A DNA stretch of 13,015 bases. Source: Paraktedonobacter sp034438135. GTDB taxonomy: Bacteria > Chloroflexota > Ktedonobacteria > Ktedonobacterales > Ktedonobacteraceae. The DNA lies in NCBI GenBank assembly GCA_034438135.1, contig DAOTTL010000025.1, positions 1 to 13,015 of the forward strand, given 5' to 3'. How positions within the stretch are numbered: the first letter of the stretch is position 1; each line of letters begins with the position of its first letter. Below the pieces are notes generated by a model that saw only the letters and a program-made list of their open reading frames with translations, was not told the DNA's origin and made no database searches. Below, piece by piece: positions 6,488 to 13,015 of this stretch. Made by a program: the position numbers and the translations under genes.

Positions 6488-7456
6488 TTATATCTGATCT
6501 TTGCTTAATTTTGTCCGTATTATAGCATAGTCGTTCCCGCGATAAAGCTCTACAAGTTCACCTGCACTGATCCTCTCTCCCTGTCCCAGGAGTCCGCAGG
6601 AGGCTGCCAGTTCACCTACAACCATCGATGGGACAACTCCCCTGGTCCGCAGGGGGTCTAATCCGGCGCTCAGGACTCGTTTAGAGAGGCGCTGACCGTG
6701 GTCATCCATCCACAGGGGAACATGGGCAAAGACTGGCACAGGGAAGCCTGAAGCCTCAAAAAGAAGTATCTGACGCGCTGTAGAGGAGAGCAGATCAGCG
6801 CCACGCACCACCTGGTTTACACGCATGATTCCATCATCGACAACTACTGCGAACTGATAGGCAAAAACTCCGTCAGAGCGGCGCACAATAAAATCACCTA
6901 CGTTCTGCTGAACCCACTGCGTGGTAGGTCCAACTATGAGATCATCAAATGTCACGTTTCGCTCGTCGTCTACTCGCAAACGTAGCGCAGGCTGTCGTCC
7001 CTCGGACACATATCGACGCCGCTGAACCTCTGTTAACTGACGACAGGTACCGGGATAGCGCGGACCTTTGTCACCATGTGGGGCACTGGCCACGCGTGCA
7101 ATCTCGGCTCGACTGCAATAACAGGGATAGACCAGACCTCTCTCCACCAGGGATCGCAGTTGCTCTTCATACAGATCTAGACGTTCACTTTGAGTATACG
7201 GAGCGTAAAAACCTCCTGCATTGGGACCTTCATCCCAATCCAGACCGAGCCAGCGTAGATCTTCTAGCATCTGCTCGGCTGCTCCCGCACGTACCCTTGG
7301 ACGGTCGAGATCTTCGATGCGCAGTACAAATTGACCTCCACTACAACGTGCAAAAAGCCACGCCAGCAGAGCCGTACGCAGATTGCCCAGATGCAACGTG
7401 CCTGTGGGACTGGGTGCATAGCGACCGCGTACTAGATATGACACTTCTCTGACCAT
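6488..7456 (-). CDS. gluQ: Glutamyl-Q tRNA(Asp) synthetase (GluQ/YadB)
   Basis: The 322-residue protein is a shortened glutamyl-tRNA synthetase catalytic domain without an anticodon-binding domain. APSPTGTLHLGN (14-25) carries the HIGH motif, FVLRIEDLD (43-51) the glutamate and ATP pocket, and QRLSKR with Lys259 the KMSKS-like loop. Zinc ligands are Cys112, Cys114, Tyr134 and Cys138; the loop between Cys114 and Tyr134 is longer than in E. coli YadB. The family activates glutamate and attaches it to queuosine at position 34 of tRNA(Asp). An upstream in-frame TTG at 7462 exists, but ATG at 7456 is preferred, with AGG six bases before it. The gene overlaps maf by 25 bases, implying translational coupling. 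Length and the missing C-terminal domain argue against a full GluRS. Confidence 0.9.
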   Translation of the reverse strand: MVREVSYLVRGRYAPSPTGTLHLGNLRTALLAWLFARCSGGQFVLRIEDLDRPRVRAGAAEQMLEDLRWLGLDWDEGPNAGGFYAPYTQSERLDLYEEQLRSLVERGLVYPCYCSRAEIARVASAPHGDKGPRYPGTCRQLTEVQRRRYVSEGRQPALRLRVDDERNVTFDDLIVGPTTQWVQQNVGDFIVRRSDGVFAYQFAVVVDDGIMRVNQVVRGADLLSSTARQILLFEASGFPVPVFAHVPLWMDDHGQRLSKRVLSAGLDPLRTRGVVPSMVVGELAASCGLLGQGERISAGELVELYRGNDYAIIRTKLSKDQI

Positions 7457-8106
7457 GGACAACCTGCGCCCTCTTGTATCGCTACTGGCTGGCGTGACAA
7501 TATCACACCAGCCTCCGCTAGCAGCCTGGCCAATGTACAGAGCGGTAGCCCAACCACGTTAAAGTAGCAGCCATTGATCCGCTCAGTGGGCTGAAAAGAT
7601 GCATGTTGAATGCCATATGACCCTGCTTTATCCATTGGATCGCCTGTTGCAATATAAGATACAATCTCAGCGTCACTATAGTCACGCATCAATACAGGTG
7701 TGATACATCTGGCGCTTCTCATCACTGGTATATTTGTCTCTTGCGAACAAACTACAACACCGGTGATTACCTGATGCCAGCGACCGCGCAACATGCTCAG
7801 CAGTTCAAAGGCATGTTCCTGGTTTCGTGGTTTGCCCAGCACTGTCTTCTCTAGCACGACAGTTGTATCGGCAGTGACTATCAGGCGGCCAGATGCCTCG
7901 GGGAGTTTCAGGGCGGCGCTCGCTTTGTGTCTTGCCAGCCATTCGGCTAATTCGTCCGCTGGACCTTTATAACGTGCCTGGGCAGCCTCTTCTTCGTCCG
8001 AGGCTACAGCCACACGATAAGGTAGTCCCAACAGTCCGATTATCTGGCGACGACGCGGAGAGGCCGAGGCCAGCAATAATTCTATCGGCATCTCTACACT
8101 ACTCAT
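7432..8106 (-). CDS. maf: Maf family nucleoside triphosphate pyrophosphatase
   Basis: The 224-residue protein carries the Maf/HAM1-like signature: LASASPRRRQ at 12-21, TADTTVV with Asp80, a GKP segment near 93, MLRGRWHQVITGV near 105-117, GDPMDKAGSYGIQ near 155-167, and NVVGLPL near 183-189. Maf enzymes hydrolyse selected canonical or modified nucleoside triphosphates to monophosphates (dTTP/UTP, m5UTP, pseudo-UTP or m7GTP depending on subgroup). TADTTV and the DKAGSYGIQ block resemble the dTTP/UTP subgroup, which is tentative. The protein is longer than the usual 190-200 residues because of a roughly 25-residue Cys-containing tail encoded partly over the gluQ start. It begins two bases after the methyltransferase stop, so these genes are tightly coupled. 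The ribosome binding site is weak (GAAGAG). Confidence 0.9.
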   Translation of the reverse strand: MSSVEMPIELLLASASPRRRQIIGLLGLPYRVAVASDEEEAAQARYKGPADELAEWLARHKASAALKLPEASGRLIVTADTTVVLEKTVLGKPRNQEHAFELLSMLRGRWHQVITGVVVCSQETNIPVMRSARCITPVLMRDYSDAEIVSYIATGDPMDKAGSYGIQHASFQPTERINGCYFNVVGLPLCTLARLLAEAGVILSRQPVAIQEGAGCPWSEKCHI

Positions 8107-8108
8107 CT

Positions 8109-9410
8109 CTACTCTTCATATTTTGACTCCAGAACTGAGACGCACTCAATATGGGCGGTTTGAGGAAACATATCAAGTGGCTGAACCGCTTTCAGATCGT
8201 ACGCCGCATACTCGTGACAGAGAATATCCAGATCTCGTGCCAGGGTTGAGGGGTCACAGGAGACATAGACTATGCGTCTGACCGGATTTTTTGCCAGTGC
8301 GTCCAGCACAGTGCGCTGACAACCAGCGCGTGGAGGATCGATCACCAGTCCATCCAGGTGCTCCGCCAGGGCAGGTAGGAGATCCTCAACTTTGCCCTGA
8401 AGGATCTCAACGTTTTCCGTCTCGCGCAGGTTCCAGCGTGCGTCCTTGATTGAACTGGCGGATTCCTCAATGGCAATGACGCGTCCAGCACGTCTGGCCA
8501 GCAGCAGTGCAAATGTACCCACGCCACAATAGGCATCAAGTACCGTTGAAGTATGAGCGATCTGGTGCGGTGATGTGTCGTTGGGGAACAGACCATCTAT
8601 GACCATTTGCGCCATTTTCGTTGCCTGTGCGGTATTCGTCTGGAAAAACGAGCTGGGTCGGATGCGAAACGTCTCGCCAAAAAGCTGCTCATCCATCGTC
8701 TCTGGACAGAGGTGTAGATCGGCCTCCATCAGTCGAGTCTCCACCTCAGGCGGCTGGTGCGGTTGAATCAACATCTGGCGTGTCGAGGTTCCACAGCGTA
8801 TCAGTGCCTGTGGACGCTCATTGATCTGTCCACCAAGAATCGCCAGAGCAGTGTTGATATGCTCGTGTGCGATCGGACAATTGGTTAGTGGAAGCACTCG
8901 ACGGGTCCCACGGGCTGTTAAACCTGCCTGTCCCTCGCGATTGACCGAGAAGCGCATATGGTTGCGATAATTCCAGGGGAGATCACAGGGGACCGTTGCG
9001 AGTAAAGGTGGCTGCTCAAAGTGACCGATCTCTTGCAACAAATCGTGTACGATGTGCTGTTTCCAGGTCAACTGGGCATCATACTGGACATGTTGAAGCT
9101 GACAACCGCCGCAGGGACCGAACACAGGACAACGGGCCTCGACGCGCAGTGGAGATGGCTGAATGATGGCAGTGATCTCCACTCGACGTGGATAGGGTTT
9201 CCAGTGGCGTCTGCGCTTCTTAGGAGGGAGCGCAGGAGCCTCAACCGCAATGGTCACACACTCATCAGGCAGACCCGCAGGCACCAGAAGCAGCGTTGTA
9301 TGCAGTTCACCATCCGGGCCTGGTTCCTGAATCTCAGCCTGAGCCAGACCTTCGCGGGTTAGCTCGCCAAGGGTTACTGTATGGTACGTTACTGGACGTT
9401 CATCACGCAT
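8109..9410 (-). CDS. rlmD: Fe-S 23S rRNA uracil-5 methyltransferase, RlmD/RumA type
   Basis: This 433-residue protein belongs to the TrmA/RlmC/RlmD family. A TRAM-like RNA-binding domain occupies about 8-60 (LTREGLAQAEI, LVPAGLPDE). The [4Fe-4S] ligands are Cys94, Cys100, Cys103 (C-X5-C-X2-C) and Cys178, a spacing close to E. coli RumA (81, 87, 90, 162). FFQTNTAQ, the SAM-binding DAYCGVGTFALLLA, IDPPRAGC and catalytic SCDPSTLARDL with Cys385 follow. It probably makes m5U in 23S rRNA; the Fe-S set favours RlmD/RlmC over TrmA, and the exact uridine is not predictable. ATG at 9410 overlaps the upstream TPR gene by eight bases and maf begins two bases after its stop. The TRAM-to-cluster segment has a basic KKRRRHWKPYPRR stretch. 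Confidence 0.9.
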   Translation of the reverse strand: MRDERPVTYHTVTLGELTREGLAQAEIQEPGPDGELHTTLLLVPAGLPDECVTIAVEAPALPPKKRRRHWKPYPRRVEITAIIQPSPLRVEARCPVFGPCGGCQLQHVQYDAQLTWKQHIVHDLLQEIGHFEQPPLLATVPCDLPWNYRNHMRFSVNREGQAGLTARGTRRVLPLTNCPIAHEHINTALAILGGQINERPQALIRCGTSTRQMLIQPHQPPEVETRLMEADLHLCPETMDEQLFGETFRIRPSSFFQTNTAQATKMAQMVIDGLFPNDTSPHQIAHTSTVLDAYCGVGTFALLLARRAGRVIAIEESASSIKDARWNLRETENVEILQGKVEDLLPALAEHLDGLVIDPPRAGCQRTVLDALAKNPVRRIVYVSCDPSTLARDLDILCHEYAAYDLKAVQPLDMFPQTAHIECVSVLESKYEE

Positions 9411-11664
9411 TCTTTTTTCTATTTATCTCCTCACGTATGGCCTGTACAAGTTCCAGTTCAGGATTAATGCGCTCGGCCTCCTCCAAATACTCGGTTGCTC
9501 GCACAAGATCATCGCGCTCCAGGTACATCACGGCCATCATCGCACGGAGCTGTGCGGAACGGGGCAGCGCACGAATCCCTTGACTCAGCACATCGCGAGC
9601 CTGATCAAGCTGATGCTGTTGGATATAGAGAGAACCGAGTTCACTATATGGACGTGAGTCCTGAGGACCTTCCTCGATTGAGCGTTTGTAGTAGACCTCA
9701 GCCTCAGGGAAATTGTTCTGGAGACCATGGACAAAACCCAACATTGCCCAGACCTCGGGATTACCTGGTGAAATCTCAGCCATACGTTCCAGATAGCCCT
9801 GTGCTTCAGGAAAGCGTTCACGTCTGATGGCCAGATTAGCCAGGTCTGACTCAATTTGTGCCTGTACTTTAGCTTCTTGCGCAGTTGCGCGTGCAAGCAG
9901 AAGCTGTTGTTCTGCTTCATCGTACTTCTCGCGGCGCATCAAAAACTCGGCCAGAAGCAGATAGCCCATCGGCTCCTCATCGGAGAGAGAGCTACGCAGT
10001 GTCGCTTCACCTATTTCAAAGAAGTGTTGGGCCTCTTCGCTGCGTTCCAGCGAATTGAAACGTTCGGCCAGCGCCACCTGAATTGATCCCAGACGCTGAA
10101 TCGCGGTCAAACGGTCAGGAGATGTAGGGAAGCGTTTCACCAGTTCCTCAGCGTAGACCGCGGAGCGTTCTGCCGCGCGAATACTGATCGCACGCGCATA
10201 GGCCTCCTCATACAAATCTTTGTCCGATGGATTTTTTGTCAGGAGAGCATCCTCGTAAGAGAGGATCTGGTAGGTACGCAGAAGAACCTCTTCATACGTT
10301 TTTTCGAGCGCCTCTGTATTAGATGGAGGTTCGCTTGTAATTTTCTGGATGGCCTCGCCGTTCTCCTGTATATGTTTTCGCAGCTCCTCGACTGTTTGAG
10401 CGGAAACGGCTGCACCTTCATCTTTGAGACGAGAAATGCGCCACGAGCCGTTTTCCTGGATCGGAGTATAGATCGTCCAGAACCAGTGACGGCCAGTCTC
10501 TTTATAGACAGCAGTTCCCATAGGCATCTCGGTCAGTGTTCCGCTAAGTGGGGTAGAGGTCAGTTCGAGGGACCAGCCAAGTTCGATCTCTTTTGGTGTG
10601 TTTGCGCGTGTACTGAGCACCGAATTGGGTAGCCAGAGAGATTGTTGAGTACTTTGTTCGCGCTCGTTCAGGAAATAGATCTCGAAAAGACCGGGTTGTG
10701 CTTCATCGGCCCAATTGCGGCGTAGCTCGATCCACTCGTCTCGTGTATGACCCTCTCGCACAACGCTATCGTGAGCCAACAGATCGTAGCACAGACCATA
10801 ATCACCCATCGACCAGGCCCCCGCAAAATTGGCAGCAACCATATCGGCTTCCTGGTTAAGCGATATAAAGGTCAGGCCGCGATCCTCGTCCGTCTCAGGA
10901 GCATCAAGAATCAACTCTTGTACCAGAGAAAGAGATTGTTCAAAGCTCTGGCCTGGCTTGTTTTTGCGCCAGCTATTAACTTCCAGGGCCTCATTTAGGA
11001 GGCGACGGCCTTCAGCCAGTGTACAGTTGACATAACCTGTTACCTGCTGGATGGAAGAGACCTCTCTTTCAGCCTCCATCATACTCTGTTGGATTCTGGT
11101 GATTTGCTCCTCAATATGCTTTTTCGTGCCGCTTTCAGTATGAAGGTTTTGCACCCCGGTGCGCCAGAAATCCAGGTAAAATGCGAGCATGCGAGCGTTG
11201 CCATACTCGGGACCTTGCTCCCAGCATAAGATGAGCTGAAGTTCACCAGATTCGCGCATCTCGGTCACCAATCCACGCCAGAAACGAGGGGTACTCTCAT
11301 CAGGGGGAGCGACAACGGTTGTTTCAGGTAGGTCAGGAGTCCAACTGGGATAGATCTTTGAGCCAGTCAGAGCAATAAGTGCTCGTCGAGCCTCTTTGCG
11401 TACAAGTTTATCAGGTGCCAACTCATGAATGGCGAGCAGGAGATCGGCGGCGGCTACATCTTGTGTGCGAGCCAGCCTCTTCAACAAACCAAACTGTACA
11501 TCTTCATGAGCGGAAAATACCTCGGTCAGGCTCTGCTCAGCCTGGGCACGGCTGGTATAGCTATGCAATTCGTCTGCGATAGCCTGGCGGCGAGCGAGCA
11601 TCTGTTCAATCTGGGCCTCTTCGTCCTGGGACAAAGATGTGCGTGTATTTTTCTTTGCAGTCAT
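9403..11664 (-). CDS. Large cytosolic TPR protein with N-terminal HEAT-like region, function unknown
   Basis: The 753-residue protein has no signal peptide or transmembrane helix. Residues about 53-100 (DVQFGLLKRLARTQDV..., KEARRALIAL) look HEAT-like. A region at 185-215 is helical and possibly coiled coil. About 265-420 may form an NTF2/SnoaL-like alpha-beta domain (FAGAWSMGDYGLCYDLLAHD, then strand-rich ETGRHWFWTIYTPIQE); this is tentative. From about 565 to 738 there are five TPR-like repeats, the clearest being EVWAMLGFVHGLQNNFPEAE, PYSELGSLYIQQHQLDQARD and MMAVMYLERDDLVRATEYLE. The arrangement suggests a scaffold or adaptor. It leads an overlapping operon with an rRNA methyltransferase, Maf and GluQ, so a role near translation or RNA modification is possible but unproven. 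ATG at 11664 lacks a strong ribosome binding site. I do not recognise a named family for the whole protein. Confidence 0.85.
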   Translation of the reverse strand: MTAKKNTRTSLSQDEEAQIEQMLARRQAIADELHSYTSRAQAEQSLTEVFSAHEDVQFGLLKRLARTQDVAAADLLLAIHELAPDKLVRKEARRALIALTGSKIYPSWTPDLPETTVVAPPDESTPRFWRGLVTEMRESGELQLILCWEQGPEYGNARMLAFYLDFWRTGVQNLHTESGTKKHIEEQITRIQQSMMEAEREVSSIQQVTGYVNCTLAEGRRLLNEALEVNSWRKNKPGQSFEQSLSLVQELILDAPETDEDRGLTFISLNQEADMVAANFAGAWSMGDYGLCYDLLAHDSVVREGHTRDEWIELRRNWADEAQPGLFEIYFLNEREQSTQQSLWLPNSVLSTRANTPKEIELGWSLELTSTPLSGTLTEMPMGTAVYKETGRHWFWTIYTPIQENGSWRISRLKDEGAAVSAQTVEELRKHIQENGEAIQKITSEPPSNTEALEKTYEEVLLRTYQILSYEDALLTKNPSDKDLYEEAYARAISIRAAERSAVYAEELVKRFPTSPDRLTAIQRLGSIQVALAERFNSLERSEEAQHFFEIGEATLRSSLSDEEPMGYLLLAEFLMRREKYDEAEQQLLLARATAQEAKVQAQIESDLANLAIRRERFPEAQGYLERMAEISPGNPEVWAMLGFVHGLQNNFPEAEVYYKRSIEEGPQDSRPYSELGSLYIQQHQLDQARDVLSQGIRALPRSAQLRAMMAVMYLERDDLVRATEYLEEAERINPELELVQAIREEINRKKNA

Positions 11665-11739
11665 GGTGGTTTATCTCTTCTAAATAATACAAATAGAAAT
11701 AAGGAAACGACCGAAGGGATGCATATGTATTCGCTCAGG

Positions 11740-11748
11740 ATTGTACCA
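11740..11748 (-). promoter_or_regulatory. Candidate extended -10 promoter of the TPR-rlmD-maf-gluQ operon
   Basis: The minus strand reads TGGTACAAT, an extended -10 (TG-N-TACAAT). There is no clear -35. Transcription would begin near 11733, about 70 bases before the TPR gene ATG and just downstream of the 31-bp hairpin. Confidence 0.35.
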
Positions 11749-11769
11749 TGTGAGGCAAGAGTAGTCGAG

Positions 11770-11835
11770 CATACATGGCCTGAGGGTGTCTGGTTGCGAT
11801 CACCATCGCAACCAGACACCCTCAGGCCATGTATG
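11770..11835. repeat. Perfect 31-bp inverted repeat with 4-base loop
   Basis: The arms 11770-11800 and 11805-11835 are exact reverse complements, with loop CACC (11801-11804). No T-run follows on either strand, so it does not fit a standard intrinsic terminator. Its sequence is unrelated to the neighbouring hairpin at 11877. It may be a dispersed palindromic repeat, an RNase III substrate, a tail-less terminator or a binding site before the operon promoter. Confidence 0.9.
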
Positions 11836-11860
11836 AGTCATTCCTGATTTTACAAGATCA

Positions 11861-11937
11861 GGAGAAAAGCGAGAAAAGAAGGAAATGGATGAGCTTGCAG
11901 TCAGCTTCGCTGGCTGCAAGCTCATCCATTTCCTTCT
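11861..11937 (-). terminator. 29-bp hairpin terminator of the GT87-like gene
   Basis: Arms 11877-11905 and 11909-11937 pair over 29 positions with a single plus-strand T-G wobble (11901 with 11913; an A-C mismatch on the minus strand) and loop TTC. On the minus strand the stem is followed by a pyrimidine-rich tail, TTTTCTCGCTTTTCTCC, so it fits an intrinsic terminator for the gene ending at 11969. The stem is far longer than terminators need. Confidence 0.7.
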
Positions 11938-11942
11938 GAAGA

Positions 11943-11963
11943 TGTGGCGGCGTAGCCGCCATA
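11943..11963 (-). repeat. Short GC-rich hairpin next to the GT87-like stop codon
   Basis: TGGCGGC (11945-11951) and GCCGCCA (11955-11961) form a 7-bp stem with loop GTA; a G-T and a T-A pair can extend it to nine. It sits about six bases beyond the stop codon. It has no T-run and may aid termination or protect the 3' end together with the larger hairpin next to it. Confidence 0.55.
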
Positions 11964-11968
11964 CAATC

Positions 11969-13015
11969 TTATTTCTCTCCCGCAGTGACGAGAGTTGTTT
12001 CGACAGATGGAAGGACGGGTCCATCCGGTACTGGTGTATCCTGAGGTTGGCTTCCCCAGCGGATATTTTCACGTGAAGCCAACAGGAGAAGCATTGGAAA
12101 GGCGGCAGAGTAGAAGTACGATGACAGACTACGCCAGGCAAAGAAAAGTGGGATAACTGCAAGCAGCATTACAGCCTCAGGTCGCGATCGGCAGAGACGC
12201 CAGTACCAGAACAGACAGAGTGGATAGAAGATGCCATACTCAAGTGTTGAGTAGATTATAGGGGGAAGATAGCTTGGAACGAGAGGTGAACCGACCAGTC
12301 CGATAATTCCCACTCCCATAGGGAACATTGGATCGTTAATCGGGGCCATTACTCCAGACATCCAGGCATTGAAATCCCAGAGCATAAAGGGCAGATTGAA
12401 TACCAGGAAGAGTCCTCCGGCAATGAGCAGGCGTCTGACTGCCTCCTTCCATCCATATGAGCGACCTATCAGTACCGCATAGAAGGGTAAGAAAAACCAT
12501 GCAGGCTGTTTGCACGCTATCGCCACACCGATTGCCAGCGCTGACACCCAGCGGCGTTCACGTCCCAGCCAGGCTATAACTACAAAGAGGATTGCGACAA
12601 TATCCAGATTGCCGCCCACCACCGAGGACCACATAGGGATATTGGCCAATCCTAGTAGAATGATCCAGGGGCGTATCTCTTTGCGAGCAACCATCCAGCC
12701 GAGTATGACCAGCGCAATATAGCAGAGCAGATAAAGAGGAAGAACATTGTAGATGCCGATCCATACAAAGGGTATTAGAGTCAGGAACGAGAGTGAGGGA
12801 TAGCTCACCTTTGATTCGAATTCAGGAGCAAGACCAGATTTTAGATCAGTGTCCAGCGCGGAGCGCAGATCATTGATAGATGGATAGTCGAGTCTACCAG
12901 AAAATTGTCCCTGACGAAGCGGAGTTGTCCAGTTGGGTTCAATCGGAAAACGGCGTGCAATAGTGAGAATACTTGAGTCAGCGTAAGGATTATGTCCTTC
13001 CAGCAAAAGAATGGC
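11969..13015 (-). CDS. GT87/DUF2029-like polytopic membrane glycosyltransferase (5' end outside window)
   Basis: The frame is open from the window edge to its stop at 11969 (348 codons visible). A TTG at 13006 could be read as a start, but the in-frame sequence continues upstream as hydrophobic residues (AILLLEGHNPYAD), so the true N-terminus lies outside. GHNPY is the loop motif typical of DUF2029/GT87 and related GT-C mannosyl or arabinosyl transferases, following the first membrane helix. Several further helices follow (SFLTLIPFVWIGIY, LYLLCYIALVILGWMV, IVAILFVVIAWLG, IAGGLFLVFNLPFM, VMLLAVIPLFFAW). ACKQPAWFFLPF after a helix also fits the family. GT-C enzymes use polyprenyl-phosphate sugars on the outer face of the membrane; donor and acceptor are unknown. 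The C-terminal tail (about 35 residues, Pro-rich) is cytoplasmic or disordered. A hairpin terminator follows. Confidence 0.7.
   Translation of the reverse strand, partial: AILLLEGHNPYADSSILTIARRFPIEPNWTTPLRQGQFSGRLDYPSINDLRSALDTDLKSGLAPEFESKVSYPSLSFLTLIPFVWIGIYNVLPLYLLCYIALVILGWMVARKEIRPWIILLGLANIPMWSSVVGGNLDIVAILFVVIAWLGRERRWVSALAIGVAIACKQPAWFFLPFYAVLIGRSYGWKEAVRRLLIAGGLFLVFNLPFMLWDFNAWMSGVMAPINDPMFPMGVGIIGLVGSPLVPSYLPPIIYSTLEYGIFYPLCLFWYWRLCRSRPEAVMLLAVIPLFFAWRSLSSYFYSAAFPMLLLLASRENIRWGSQPQDTPVPDGPVLPSVETTLVTAGEK

Larger units (their letters stand above)
11665..11968. other. 304-base intergenic region with three hairpins and a possible promoter
   Basis: No gene is supported here. In the direction of transcription it holds a 7-9 bp hairpin just after the membrane-protein stop (11943-11963), a 29-bp terminator hairpin (11877-11937), a perfect 31-bp hairpin (11770-11835), an extended -10 candidate (11740-11748) and a leader of about 70 bases to the TPR gene start. 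Confidence 0.8.

Noticed and set aside
7457..7462. TTG start for gluQ two codons upstream
   Set aside because: ATG at 7456 has similar upstream spacing to an AGG and is the commoner codon; the extra residues precede the fold.
13004..13006. TTG at 13006 as the true start of the GT87-like gene
   Set aside because: The frame continues hydrophobically to the window edge and the GHNPY loop normally follows a first membrane helix, so the start lies outside.
1..13015. tRNA, rRNA, riboswitch, defence or secretion systems
   Set aside because: All spacers were read; no cloverleaf, no known riboswitch core and no nuclease, toxin or phage-like gene could be supported.

Overview
The window is one densely packed stretch of chromosome in which every convincing gene lies on the minus strand, so transcription runs from high to low coordinates. 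GC content looks close to 50%. The gene mix suggests a Ktedonobacteria-like member of the Chloroflexota: a Ppx/GppA-CHAD fusion, a single-helix membrane protein with a Ser/Thr/Ala-rich linker and a lectin-like C-terminal domain, GluQ, many hairpin-bearing intergenic repeats, and a large cytosolic TPR protein. This assignment is an inference from gene style; no rRNA or other marker is present.

Layout in the direction of transcription. (1) 13015-11969: a polytopic GT87/DUF2029-type membrane protein whose N-terminus lies outside the window. (2) 11968-11665: a 304-base intergenic region with three consecutive hairpins, two of them unusually long (29 and 31 bp); the 29-bp one has a T-rich tail and fits a terminator. 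(3) 11664-6488: an overlapping block of a TPR/HEAT-like protein, an Fe-S RlmD-type rRNA uracil methyltransferase, a Maf nucleotide pyrophosphatase and GluQ, which looks like a translation and nucleotide housekeeping operon. (4) 6427-5399: an MscS-type channel whose ribosome binding site may be sequestered in a stem. (5) 5398-5120: a repeat-rich spacer with a 52-bp tandem duplication, an inverted partial copy and a large hairpin, spanned by a 97-codon reading frame that just overlaps both neighbours. (6) 5119-3147: ribokinase followed by a nucleoside hydrolase, a compact ribonucleoside salvage pair (nucleoside to base plus ribose, ribose to ribose 5-phosphate). (7) 3146-2921: a perfect 13-bp hairpin whose T-run faces the wrong way for the neighbouring genes, then a near-consensus sigma-70 promoter. 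(8) 2920-1558: a SufT/MIP18-type Fe-S assembly protein and the lectin-like membrane protein, ended by an intrinsic terminator. (9) 1557-1319: an extended -10 promoter and a leader hairpin. (10) 1318-1: the Ppx/GppA-CHAD polyphosphate enzyme, cut by the window edge.

No transposase, integrase, CRISPR array, tRNA, rRNA or obvious defence system was found. The most unusual content is non-coding: the paired long hairpins at 11.77-11.94 kb, the repeat island at 5.13-5.38 kb, and the wrong-way hairpin at 3.08-3.12 kb. The least understood protein is the 753-residue TPR protein that leads the housekeeping operon.
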